64,000 nucleotides of DNA from Vibrio sinaloensis (GTDB lineage Bacteria; Pseudomonadota; Gammaproteobacteria; Enterobacterales; Vibrionaceae). The stretch is taken from the NCBI RefSeq assembly GCF_023195835.1, contig NZ_CP096199.1, positions 1,426,001 to 1,490,000 on the forward strand, written 5' to 3'. Of this stretch, positions 28,183-36,027 are shown piece by piece. A model generated the notes under the pieces. It was given only the letters and a program-made list of their open reading frames with translations. It was not told where the DNA came from and made no database searches. The translations under genes were made by a program, and so were the position numbers. The first letter of the stretch is position 1. Each line of letters begins with the position of its first letter.

Positions 28183-29565
28183 TTATATATCCTGCTTGCT
28201 GGGTTTCTCAATATGAGAATAGTTTTGAGTAAGACGAGAGATAGCAATACACAGCGAAGCAAGAATGTAGATGGGCCAGGTAAAGCCTTGGGTGAGGAAG
28301 GTTCCAGACACTATGGTACCGATAATACCCGCATACACCGCCAGTGATGTAGCGTACAGATAAGGGGATACCTGATGAGCATGCTGGGAGAGAATAGTGA
28401 GACTTTCGCGGCTAGTTTTGACCAGAGACACGATGATCGCGATAAACACCAGTAGCCCCAAAAAGCCGGTTTCAGCCAGCACACCAAACCAAGTGCTGTG
28501 TACGGCGTGGTTTAATCCGTCCCAGTGCGGGCTATAGAAAAAGTAGTTGGCGTAAAAATTATTCAGACCGACGCCGGTTAACGGGTTGTCGAGCGCCATT
28601 TTGAATGCGGCCTCCCAAGCGTAAAGTCGTCCCATTGCTGAGGCGTCAATCCCTTCTTCTGCTGACCCCCCGGATTGGCGATCTGAGATACCCGCGACCG
28701 CAAACAGCACAGCTAACCCGATGACACCAATCAAAATCAGTAACGATTTAGAGCGGATTAAACGTAAACCAAAGATGCCAAATACCGCCACCGAGCCCAG
28801 TAAACCACCGCGACTTTGCGTCGCAATCACAGCAGACATCGCCAGCACAAGGCCAATCATGCCGAGCACGCGAGAGAAACCAATGTGTTTGGTGGTGGCA
28901 AAACTAATCGCAAAAGCGAGTGGGAACATCAATACCAATGAAAGATCGTTAGGATCGCCCAACACCGAGCCAAGCGCGCGGCCAATGGTCACTCGAGTTC
29001 CCTCGACCAAACCAATGCCTGCTGCCGAGTTATACAGGGCGACCACCGCAATGAGAGATCCGGCAAGAATAATCAAAGTAGCAATGCGTCTCACGGCGAT
29101 TTGACTGTCGACCAGCCACGCGATGGCGAGGGTCATCACAATGATCTTCCAGTAAATGTTTTTAAAATAGGTGATCGCAAGGCCTGGGTTCGAGGAGAGC
29201 ACCGCGCCAATCACAACCAAGCCCCAAAATAGCGTCAACCAGGTTAAACTTGGGTGCCAAAATGGGGTCAATTGGCGACTTATCAGTACATGCCATAAAA
29301 GGGCTGACAGCGCGCCCAACGAGAGCAATAGAGGGATCTTGAGCGAGTAAAGCGCTGGAATGGCCTCATGAATACGAAAGAACGAAAACAGCACAAACAG
29401 ACTAACCAGCCAAAAAGTCTGGTTGAGAACAAACAGTGCGCCAAGTGGGGCGAAACAGAGCACGATCACTAACGCCGGATGCGGCAGCCAATACCATAGT
29501 GCGGCAACGGAGAAAGAGAGCAGCCCCATCCACATCGTGGCTTTAGTGTGAGCGCGGGCAATCAT
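28183..29565 (-). CDS. sypL: SypL-like O-antigen polymerase/ligase family protein
   Basis: 460 residues and about ten to twelve membrane helices with the Wzy_C (O-antigen ligase/polymerase) signature: a large outer loop ending NPLTGVGLNNFYANYFF, then HAVHSTWFGVLAETGFLGLL. It would join repeat units in the periplasm. Overlaps sypK by 4 bp (ATGA). A perfect TTCTCA-N3-TGAGAA palindrome lies within its 3' end and serves the downstream sypM promoter. Confidence 0.85.
   Translation of the reverse strand: MIARAHTKATMWMGLLSFSVAALWYWLPHPALVIVLCFAPLGALFVLNQTFWLVSLFVLFSFFRIHEAIPALYSLKIPLLLSLGALSALLWHVLISRQLTPFWHPSLTWLTLFWGLVVIGAVLSSNPGLAITYFKNIYWKIIVMTLAIAWLVDSQIAVRRIATLIILAGSLIAVVALYNSAAGIGLVEGTRVTIGRALGSVLGDPNDLSLVLMFPLAFAISFATTKHIGFSRVLGMIGLVLAMSAVIATQSRGGLLGSVAVFGIFGLRLIRSKSLLILIGVIGLAVLFAVAGISDRQSGGSAEEGIDASAMGRLYAWEAAFKMALDNPLTGVGLNNFYANYFFYSPHWDGLNHAVHSTWFGVLAETGFLGLLVFIAIIVSLVKTSRESLTILSQHAHQVSPYLYATSLAVYAGIIGTIVSGTFLTQGFTWPIYILASLCIAISRLTQNYSHIEKPSKQDI
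28205..28219. promoter_or_regulatory. SypG enhancer-type palindrome within sypL, for sypM
   Basis: TTCTCAATATGAGAA, perfect palindrome identical in form to the two before sypA. It sits in the last codons of sypL, about 50 bp upstream of the -24 element ahead of sypM. Confidence 0.7.
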
Positions 29566-30989
29566 GACGCTTTACCTAGTGAGCCGTGCAGCTCAACAAT
29601 CAATGAACGGACACGTTCGACATGGATTAACTCCACTCGCGCGGCATAGGCGAGCAACGCACAGAGTTCTAATCCTAGCATTAACATCGACCATTGCGGC
29701 TTAAGCGAATACTGACTGGTGACGATAAACAGACAAGTCAGTAACAGTAGCCCAGTGAGGCGAACCACTGGATAGTTGAGTGGAGCCAATGCTTGGCTTT
29801 GATAGAGCACCAATACAAAACGACTTATCTGGCCTGTCATTAACGCTAGCAAAACCGCGTAGGTGCCGTAGTTTTGGGCGGCAAAACACACGCCGAAAGC
29901 CAGTGTGGTTGAGAACAGATTGATGAGCAGCAGCTGATTGGTTTTGCGCTGATACAGGAGACCAAAGTTAACCAGTTCGACCATTTCCTTGAAAATCATC
30001 ATGATTATGGTGACACCAATAAAGGGAATCGCGGCCTGATAGGCGTGTGGCATTACCCAAGCGATAAACAACTGACTTAACCAACCAATCACTAACGCCA
30101 AAATGCACAGCAGCACCGCGCCTTGCGTTGTGGTGTTGGCCACATAGTCTCGCCCGCTCTTTTCCATCGCCTCAAAACGTTTCGGCATCCACCACATATG
30201 AAAAGGCTGTAGCGCGATGCCCACCGCGAGCGCAAATTTAGCGGCGATTGCGTACAGCCCTAACGTCGCCAAATCGGTTATCCCAGCAATTATCCAGCGC
30301 TCCGCGCCGCTGAGACCAAAAGCTACGACCCCAGATAACATTAACGGCGCCGAGTAGTAGAGATAATGTTGGCACTGCTTGAATGTTGGCAGGCGGTAGT
30401 GAAAACCGAGGTAGTGATGGAGGAATAAAAACTGGCCAAAGGTGCACAACACATTGACAGCAAAGAGAGTCGTTACATCCGGGCGGATAAACAGTACCAG
30501 CAGCAGTAAAGCAACTTGCGCAGTGACAGTCGCCATACAGAGTTTGAAAAACAGTTGCGCTTGATTGTGTAGCCTCAGCCAGGCGAGGCCGATAGCGAGC
30601 GGCGCTTCAAAACACAGCACTAGTGCCATCAACAGCCCTTGTTTTGGCTCAACCGGGAGCGAGGACGGTGCGAATAGTTGATACGCAAAGTAAAGGCTAG
30701 CGCTCAGCAGCAAAGAAAGGGTCAATGACAAACTGTATAACTCTGCTGCCTTTTCTCTGCGCTGTTCTTCACCATCAAGGGTACCAATGAATCGGTACAA
30801 GTTCTCATGCATGGAGAGACCAACCAGCAAACTCAAAAACACGGTAGTGATGCCGAGCAGTTCCAGTTGCCCGACCTGCTCCGGAGTGAGGAAATGAGTC
30901 ATCAGCGGCAACGTGATAAGGGAGACGCCCTTGACCAGCACCAAGCTAACGGCGTATAGGCTGATGTGTTTTAACTGCGTGATGCCCAT
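29562..30989 (-). CDS. sypK: SypK-like polysaccharide flippase (Wzx)
   Basis: 475 residues, about twelve to fourteen membrane helices, polysaccharide biosynthesis/MATE-like flippase fold. The N-terminus (HISLYAVSLVLVKGVSLITL, LTPEQVGQLELLGI) matches Wzx proteins that flip lipid-linked repeat units to the periplasm. Starts 11 bp after sypJ and overlaps sypL, so part of the sypIJKL unit. Confidence 0.86.
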   Translation of the reverse strand: MGITQLKHISLYAVSLVLVKGVSLITLPLMTHFLTPEQVGQLELLGITTVFLSLLVGLSMHENLYRFIGTLDGEEQRREKAAELYSLSLTLSLLLSASLYFAYQLFAPSSLPVEPKQGLLMALVLCFEAPLAIGLAWLRLHNQAQLFFKLCMATVTAQVALLLLVLFIRPDVTTLFAVNVLCTFGQFLFLHHYLGFHYRLPTFKQCQHYLYYSAPLMLSGVVAFGLSGAERWIIAGITDLATLGLYAIAAKFALAVGIALQPFHMWWMPKRFEAMEKSGRDYVANTTTQGAVLLCILALVIGWLSQLFIAWVMPHAYQAAIPFIGVTIIMMIFKEMVELVNFGLLYQRKTNQLLLINLFSTTLAFGVCFAAQNYGTYAVLLALMTGQISRFVLVLYQSQALAPLNYPVVRLTGLLLLTCLFIVTSQYSLKPQWSMLMLGLELCALLAYAARVELIHVERVRSLIVELHGSLGKAS

Positions 30990-31000
30990 ATCTCCTCCCG

Positions 31001-32176
31001 TTACGATTGCACACTGTGTGCAATCAGCGTTTTATTGGCGTTTAGCACGTTGACGATAGGTGCATAGCACGCTTCAGCACGATATTGGTTAGCGACCAAA
31101 ATCGCATTCGATTGACAGCGCTGCATGATCTCGCTGTCATTGCAGGCATAGAGTAGGGCGTTAGCCAAGCTATCTGCATCGTTGGGTTGATACTTAATGC
31201 AGTCTTGATTGTGGGTAAGTCTCTTATCCCAATACGACCCGTCTTGCGGCACGATGACGCACATGCCAGCCGCTAGTGCTTCTAAAATAGAAAGGCCGAA
31301 AGGCTCGCTGTGACTGGTTGAAACAAAAATGCTGGCTTCACTGCGTAATTGATCCAGGTTATTCGGGTCCTCACACCATTGGATGTGAGGATAGTCGACC
31401 GGCGCATGACTGATCGGTAGGCAGGTTTGTTGCGGACGGATATAGCAAACGGTGAAAGGCATTGGCTGGTGATGATGACAAAGCTTGGCCGCGTCGAGAA
31501 GCAGATCTAACCCTTTCCATTTCAACAAGGAAGCGGCCCAAAAGCAGATAGGCAGTAAAGATTGGCATCGGGTTGGCCAGCGAGATGCAGGAATGCCGTT
31601 TACAAAGCTTTGATAGTGAGGCGCCGCTAGGTAGCTCTCTGCCAGAGCTTCGGTGTCATCAAGCGAAGTCACCGAGCCTAAGTAGCACTCAAGCGCACAA
31701 CGAAGACTCGAGCGCGCTGAGTCAAGATAAAACACATGAGCGGCTTGGGTTAAACAGTAACCTATAGAGCGTGATAAACCAACGTTGCCATGAACGAACT
31801 GCACCACCTCTGTCCCCAATAGTTTACCGACTAGATAGAGCGGCATATCTATTCCTGGGCCAGAGGCACCAATACATCTCACCACATTGTTAAACAGCAG
31901 CACCCTCAAAAGGCACAGGGCGAAATAGCATTGGTTTAACCAGTAGCCGACACCATGATGACGATGGATGAGCCATCGCACAGGCCTGACATACTGGCAA
32001 GTGACATTGTGCTGTTGGTAAAACGCAGTTTGTTGCCAGAACGATTTGTCGACAGTGAGCACCAAGTATTGATGGTTACTTGCGTCGGTGCAGTTAAGCG
32101 CATCACTGGTGGCCACTTTTGAGCCACCTTTGAATGGAATAGGGTCGAAGATCACTGTGATGGGTGGTTTAGCCAT
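31001..32176 (-). CDS. sypJ: SypJ-like glycosyltransferase, GT4
   Basis: 391 residues, GT-B fold. The opening IPFKGGSKVATSDAL is the acceptor-side glycine loop and SEPFGLSILEALAAGMCVIV carries the E-x7-E donor motif. It is cysteine-rich for a glycosyltransferase. Overlaps sypI by 8 bp. The sugar specificity is unknown. Confidence 0.82.
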   Translation of the reverse strand: MAKPPITVIFDPIPFKGGSKVATSDALNCTDASNHQYLVLTVDKSFWQQTAFYQQHNVTCQYVRPVRWLIHRHHGVGYWLNQCYFALCLLRVLLFNNVVRCIGASGPGIDMPLYLVGKLLGTEVVQFVHGNVGLSRSIGYCLTQAAHVFYLDSARSSLRCALECYLGSVTSLDDTEALAESYLAAPHYQSFVNGIPASRWPTRCQSLLPICFWAASLLKWKGLDLLLDAAKLCHHHQPMPFTVCYIRPQQTCLPISHAPVDYPHIQWCEDPNNLDQLRSEASIFVSTSHSEPFGLSILEALAAGMCVIVPQDGSYWDKRLTHNQDCIKYQPNDADSLANALLYACNDSEIMQRCQSNAILVANQYRAEACYAPIVNVLNANKTLIAHSVQS

Positions 32177-33371
32177 GTTCCGCCCCCATAGTCATACGAC
32201 GAGAAAGATAGGTTTTGATAGGTGAAAAAGTACTCACGATCGAACGAGGTTTTGATGGACTGGCGAGTAGGCTTTGGTAAACGGCTTCAATGCGTTCGCA
32301 GCTAATAGAGAGGTCATGTTGAGCTTTAATGTGGCGATAAGCGTTGGTGGCATACTTTTCACACAGAGCTCGATTGTTAACTAATATACGCATCGCTTTA
32401 GCCAGAGGATTAACCCCTTTGTTCGGGTAGAGGATGCCTGTTTCACCGTGTTGAATGAACTCAGGGATCCCGCCTTCAAACGGAGCAATAATAGGCACTT
32501 TGGCTAATGCTGCTTCGGCAATAACCAGCCCAAACGCTTCACTGCGTGCGGCGCTGATAAAGCCATCACACCCTTTAAGCCAACTGATGACTTGGCGCTG
32601 CTCACCCGCAAAGTAAATCCGGTCTGTAAGATGCAGGTATTCAGCTTGGCGCTCTAGCGTTTGGCGAAGCGGTCCATCACCAATCACCACCAGACTAACA
32701 TTGCGGTATTCAAACGCGATGTGTCTCATCGCAGTGAGAATGCGGTCCACCCCTTTGCGGTGAATGAGCGAACCTACAGTAGCAAAAACGAAGTCCTGCT
32801 CTGGGATGCCGAGTTGCGCTTTCACGTCGATGCGAGGTTGTGCTTCTAAAGCGTCAGTGTCAATGCCGTTGTGGATGACCGACATCTTACTGGCAGGAAA
32901 ACCATCTTCTAGCATAGGTTTGGCAACGTGATGGCTGACGGCGATAACATGAGGTGATAGATGCATACCCAGAGTAAGTCGGTCACGAGCAGGGTACGGG
33001 CAGTGCAGTTGGGTCACCGCGGGTACTCCGCTGAGCTTGGCCGCTGCAATCATCCACTGACAAGGTGCACCACTATTAATGTGTACCAAATCAATCTGAT
33101 TTTGCTCTATCAAGGCGCGGCCAGTTGCGACCAAATCGTACCAGGCTGATACGTTAAGTTTTGGCGCCTTCCAGCCAAGCAGGATGGGAAAATCATCGAG
33201 TTTGTGAGCAACACCCATCTCTGCCAGTACCGAAGCCAACTCGCGGTTGTTAGTCCAAACCACAGGTTGATACTGATGACGGGAAACGTACTGAATTAAA
33301 TCCAGCAAGCATTTTTCACTGCCTCGGATCCAGTTATCTCCATAATGAACGAAAAGAATGCGTTTGGTCAT
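32169..33371 (-). CDS. sypI: SypI-like glycosyltransferase, GT4
   Basis: 400 residues. Clear GT4 plan: VHYGDNWIRGSEKCLLDL at the N-terminus, the hinge VIHNGIDTDAL, FATVGSLIHRKGVDRI, and the donor site SEAFGLVIAEAALAKVPII. First gene of the sypIJKL unit, preceded by a well-formed sigma-54 sequence (33424-33439). The 134-bp gap to sypH supports a separate promoter. Confidence 0.85.
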   Translation of the reverse strand: MTKRILFVHYGDNWIRGSEKCLLDLIQYVSRHQYQPVVWTNNRELASVLAEMGVAHKLDDFPILLGWKAPKLNVSAWYDLVATGRALIEQNQIDLVHINSGAPCQWMIAAAKLSGVPAVTQLHCPYPARDRLTLGMHLSPHVIAVSHHVAKPMLEDGFPASKMSVIHNGIDTDALEAQPRIDVKAQLGIPEQDFVFATVGSLIHRKGVDRILTAMRHIAFEYRNVSLVVIGDGPLRQTLERQAEYLHLTDRIYFAGEQRQVISWLKGCDGFISAARSEAFGLVIAEAALAKVPIIAPFEGGIPEFIQHGETGILYPNKGVNPLAKAMRILVNNRALCEKYATNAYRHIKAQHDLSISCERIEAVYQSLLASPSKPRSIVSTFSPIKTYLSRRMTMGAEHG

Positions 33372-33423
33372 GCTGTGCCTCTCTAGCCGATGGCGGGTAA
33401 TGGTTTGGATATGCTAGAGGTAA

Positions 33424-33439
33424 CGCAAGCAGGGTGCCA
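33424..33439 (-). promoter_or_regulatory. sigma-54 promoter of sypIJKL
   Basis: In the minus sense TGGCACCCTGCTTGCG: strong -24 TGGCAC and -12 TTGC with ten bases between GG and GC, 53 bp upstream of the sypI start. Confidence 0.8.
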
Positions 33440-33505
33440 ACTTGAGGTTGAGTTTAACTATCTGTTTATATTGAGGTTTTATGTGGCGAGTAAAAGTGTC
33501 AGCGA

Positions 33506-34555
33506 CTATTTCTCAATTTGACAATCACATTGAGAACGGTTGGGAAAGTAGGAATCGAGCAGTTTAGGCAACACCGATTGGGGGGAGTAATGGGTGAGAA
33601 TGGTGGCTCTGGCGTTTCGTTGCAGCGTGAGCTGCTCGGCCGGTGAAAGGGTAAGATAGTGGTTTAAATCGTGGTGAATCTGATCAAGCGTATCGCCAAT
33701 GAAGCCGTTAACCTGATGCTGAATCAAATGAGCGAGATTACCGACAGCTAAGCTAATCACCGGTATGCCTCTAGCCATTGCTTCGAGCGCGGTAAGGGGC
33801 AAACCTTCGTAGCGCGAACAGATGATCAACACGCCCACTTTTGGCCAAACTGATGCCATATCAGTCTGATGACCATGAAAGCGTACGTTGTGAATCTTTT
33901 GTTTTGAGAGTGTCTCCTGCATAGGGCCAGAGCCATAGACATCAAAGCTTAACGACGGGTTAAGCTGCGCAAGTTGTAGCAATCGATCGGGGGCTTTCTC
34001 ATGACTGAGCCGGCCAACAAAAGCAATTTGAGTCCCTTGTGCCTGTGTTTGCTCGGGGATATCAACAAAATTATTGAACAGTTTGGTTCTACTCGGGATC
34101 TTGGCGGCTATTTGATGACTCACGACAATTGAACAGCACGAAATCCACGCACTGTAACGATCAATGAAATCATACAGCCAAACCTTACCTTTAGGCGTTT
34201 CACCCGCATGATACGTGCTGATTTGCCGTACGCCGGTGAGTAGCCGTACCAGTTTACCGACTAAACTGGCTTTGTAGCCATGACAATGCAGCAACGCCGG
34301 TTTGCTGCGGTTTACTTTGCTGACCAACTGCTTGAGATAGTGTCGCTCAGTATCGAGATACTCTACCTTTATGTGCGCTTGCTGAAGCTTATCCTCTAAC
34401 AAGCTTGGTGTGGGGTAGCGGCGTAAAAGTAACACTGTCACGTCTATATGCAGCGATTTTAGCCCCACCGCCAGCTCAAGCAGATGGCTTTCGATTCCGC
34501 CAAAAGTCAGGCTGTCTATCAGTAGCCAAACTGAGTCAGACGAGTTGCTGCTCAT
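33506..34555 (-). CDS. sypH: SypH-like glycosyltransferase, GT4
   Basis: About 349 residues from ATG 34555 (MSSNSSDSVW); the open frame extends further upstream inside sypG, but that part has no family similarity. GGAAG and GGGAAG lie just before 34555, and the start overlaps the sypG stop by 20 bp. GT4 marks: LLIDSLTFGGIESHLLELAV, IAFVGRLSHEKAPDRLLQL, and SRYEGLPLTALEAMARGIPV. No membrane helix. The stop region carries enhancer-type sites for sypI. Confidence 0.83.
   Translation of the reverse strand: MSSNSSDSVWLLIDSLTFGGIESHLLELAVGLKSLHIDVTVLLLRRYPTPSLLEDKLQQAHIKVEYLDTERHYLKQLVSKVNRSKPALLHCHGYKASLVGKLVRLLTGVRQISTYHAGETPKGKVWLYDFIDRYSAWISCCSIVVSHQIAAKIPSRTKLFNNFVDIPEQTQAQGTQIAFVGRLSHEKAPDRLLQLAQLNPSLSFDVYGSGPMQETLSKQKIHNVRFHGHQTDMASVWPKVGVLIICSRYEGLPLTALEAMARGIPVISLAVGNLAHLIQHQVNGFIGDTLDQIHHDLNHYLTLSPAEQLTLQRNARATILTHYSPQSVLPKLLDSYFPNRSQCDCQIEK
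33510..33536. promoter_or_regulatory. pair of imperfect SypG enhancer-type sites before sypI
   Basis: TTCTCAATTTGACAA (33510-33524) differs by one base from the TTCTCA-N3-TGAGAA palindrome. On the other strand TTCTCAATGTGATTG (33522-33536) overlaps it. Both lie in the 3' end of sypH, about 70-95 bp upstream of the sigma-54 sequence. Confidence 0.55.
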
Positions 34556-36002
34556 CTTCCGCTTCCCAGGCTTGTTTTTTGCGATACACAGTTGAAGGGC
34601 TGAGCTCGAGCAATACCGCAGCGTTGAGTACATTGCCATCGCAGTAATCGATAGCTTGCTGAATCGCTTCACGTTCAATTTGCCACATTGGTCTTATAGT
34701 GACGTTACCTTGTTGATTGCTATCTGAGGCAGAGCCAACTGTGGCCGGGTTTTCTGTGTCAGATATTGGCGTCGGGATCGTAGCGCTGGGCGCTGCTGCG
34801 CTGCTGGGGGGAACGGCTGGTTTGGCTTTTTTACTGTGGGTGACTTGCTGCGGCAGATGTTCCAAACGCAAATGCGTATCGTCGTTAAGCACAACAATAT
34901 TTCGAATGATATTTTGTAGCTGTCGAACGTTTCCGGGCCAGTTATACCGTTTCAGCGTCGACTCGGCGTCACGATGAACTGCAGCGAAGCGTTTGCCATC
35001 CTCTTTGGCGTACACTTTTAAGAAATGCGTCGCTAGGGTAAGAATGTCATTGCCGCGCTCACGTAACGGCGGCATTTCAATTGGCACCACATGAACGCGA
35101 TAATAGAGATCTTCACGAAAGCGGCCCGCTTCAACTTCAACTAATGGATCGCGGTTGGTGGCGCAGATTATCCGCACATCCACTTTGAGCTCTTTGTTGG
35201 CACCAAGCGGGGTAAAGGTGCCAGTTTGTAAGAAACGCAGCAGCTTCTTCTGCATTTCGAGTTCCATTTCACACAGCTCATCAAGAAAAAGTGTGCCACC
35301 GCTGGCCATTGAAGCGGCGCCCTTGCGGTCGGTCGTGGCGCCAGTAAATGCGCCTTTTACGTGGCCAAAAATCTCGCTCTCCATCAGATCTTTGGGGATC
35401 GCACCGCAGTTAATCGCGATAAACGGTTTGTCGCCGCGTTTGCTTTCGCGATGAATCGCCTCTGCGCAGACCTCTTTACCTGTACCACTCTCTCCAACGA
35501 TAAATACGCTCGCTGAGGTTGGGGCGACAGCATCGATAATTTTGTATACCCCTTGCATAGGTAAACTCGAGCCGATAAAACCGTGGAAGCGATTACGGTC
35601 GAATTTTGATTCGATGTTTTCAACTAAGCTCTCTAGTTTCACTTGTTGCAGATGCAGTGCGATGGAGGTTTTTAGCCGATCCGCATTGATAGGCTTTTCG
35701 AGGAAGTCTTTAGCGCCTTTTTGCACTAGGTTGACGGCGAGATCCACTGAGCCATGAGCGGTGGCAATGACCACTGAGGTCGGGACTTGGTTTTCGTTGA
35801 TCCAGTCTAGGATCTGTTCGCCGTCCATGTCGGGAAGTTTTAAATCAAGGATCACCAGTTGGGGAATATTACGTTCAATAAACGCGATCGCCTCTCGACC
35901 GGTTTCGACGTGAAACAAGTCATAAGGCTCGTCTTTAACGTACTGCTTGTACAAAATGGCCAATGAAGTTGAATCTTCAATCAATAATACTTTTGCTTTC
36001 AT
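34536..36002 (-). CDS. sypG: SypG sigma-54-dependent response regulator
   Basis: 488 residues: receiver domain with phospho-acceptor Asp in LVILDLKLPDMDG, AAA+ domain with Walker A GESGTGKE, the sigma-54 contact loop GAFTGA, Walker B GTLFLDEL, and a C-terminal Fis-type helix-turn-helix (AVLLELSPSTVYRKKQAW) after an alanine/proline linker. In V. fischeri SypG activates the syp promoters; the sigma-54 sequences and TTCTCA palindromes in this locus fit that role. Lies 25 bp after sypF, its expected phosphodonor. Confidence 0.92.
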   Translation of the reverse strand: MKAKVLLIEDSTSLAILYKQYVKDEPYDLFHVETGREAIAFIERNIPQLVILDLKLPDMDGEQILDWINENQVPTSVVIATAHGSVDLAVNLVQKGAKDFLEKPINADRLKTSIALHLQQVKLESLVENIESKFDRNRFHGFIGSSLPMQGVYKIIDAVAPTSASVFIVGESGTGKEVCAEAIHRESKRGDKPFIAINCGAIPKDLMESEIFGHVKGAFTGATTDRKGAASMASGGTLFLDELCEMELEMQKKLLRFLQTGTFTPLGANKELKVDVRIICATNRDPLVEVEAGRFREDLYYRVHVVPIEMPPLRERGNDILTLATHFLKVYAKEDGKRFAAVHRDAESTLKRYNWPGNVRQLQNIIRNIVVLNDDTHLRLEHLPQQVTHSKKAKPAVPPSSAAAPSATIPTPISDTENPATVGSASDSNQQGNVTIRPMWQIEREAIQQAIDYCDGNVLNAAVLLELSPSTVYRKKQAWEAEDEQQLV

Positions 36003-36027
36003 GACAAACGTCCTCTGTCTGCGCTTT

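Noticed and set aside
34556..34678. N-terminal extension of sypH inside sypG
   Set aside because: The extension has no glycosyltransferase similarity and ATG 34555 has a good ribosome site.
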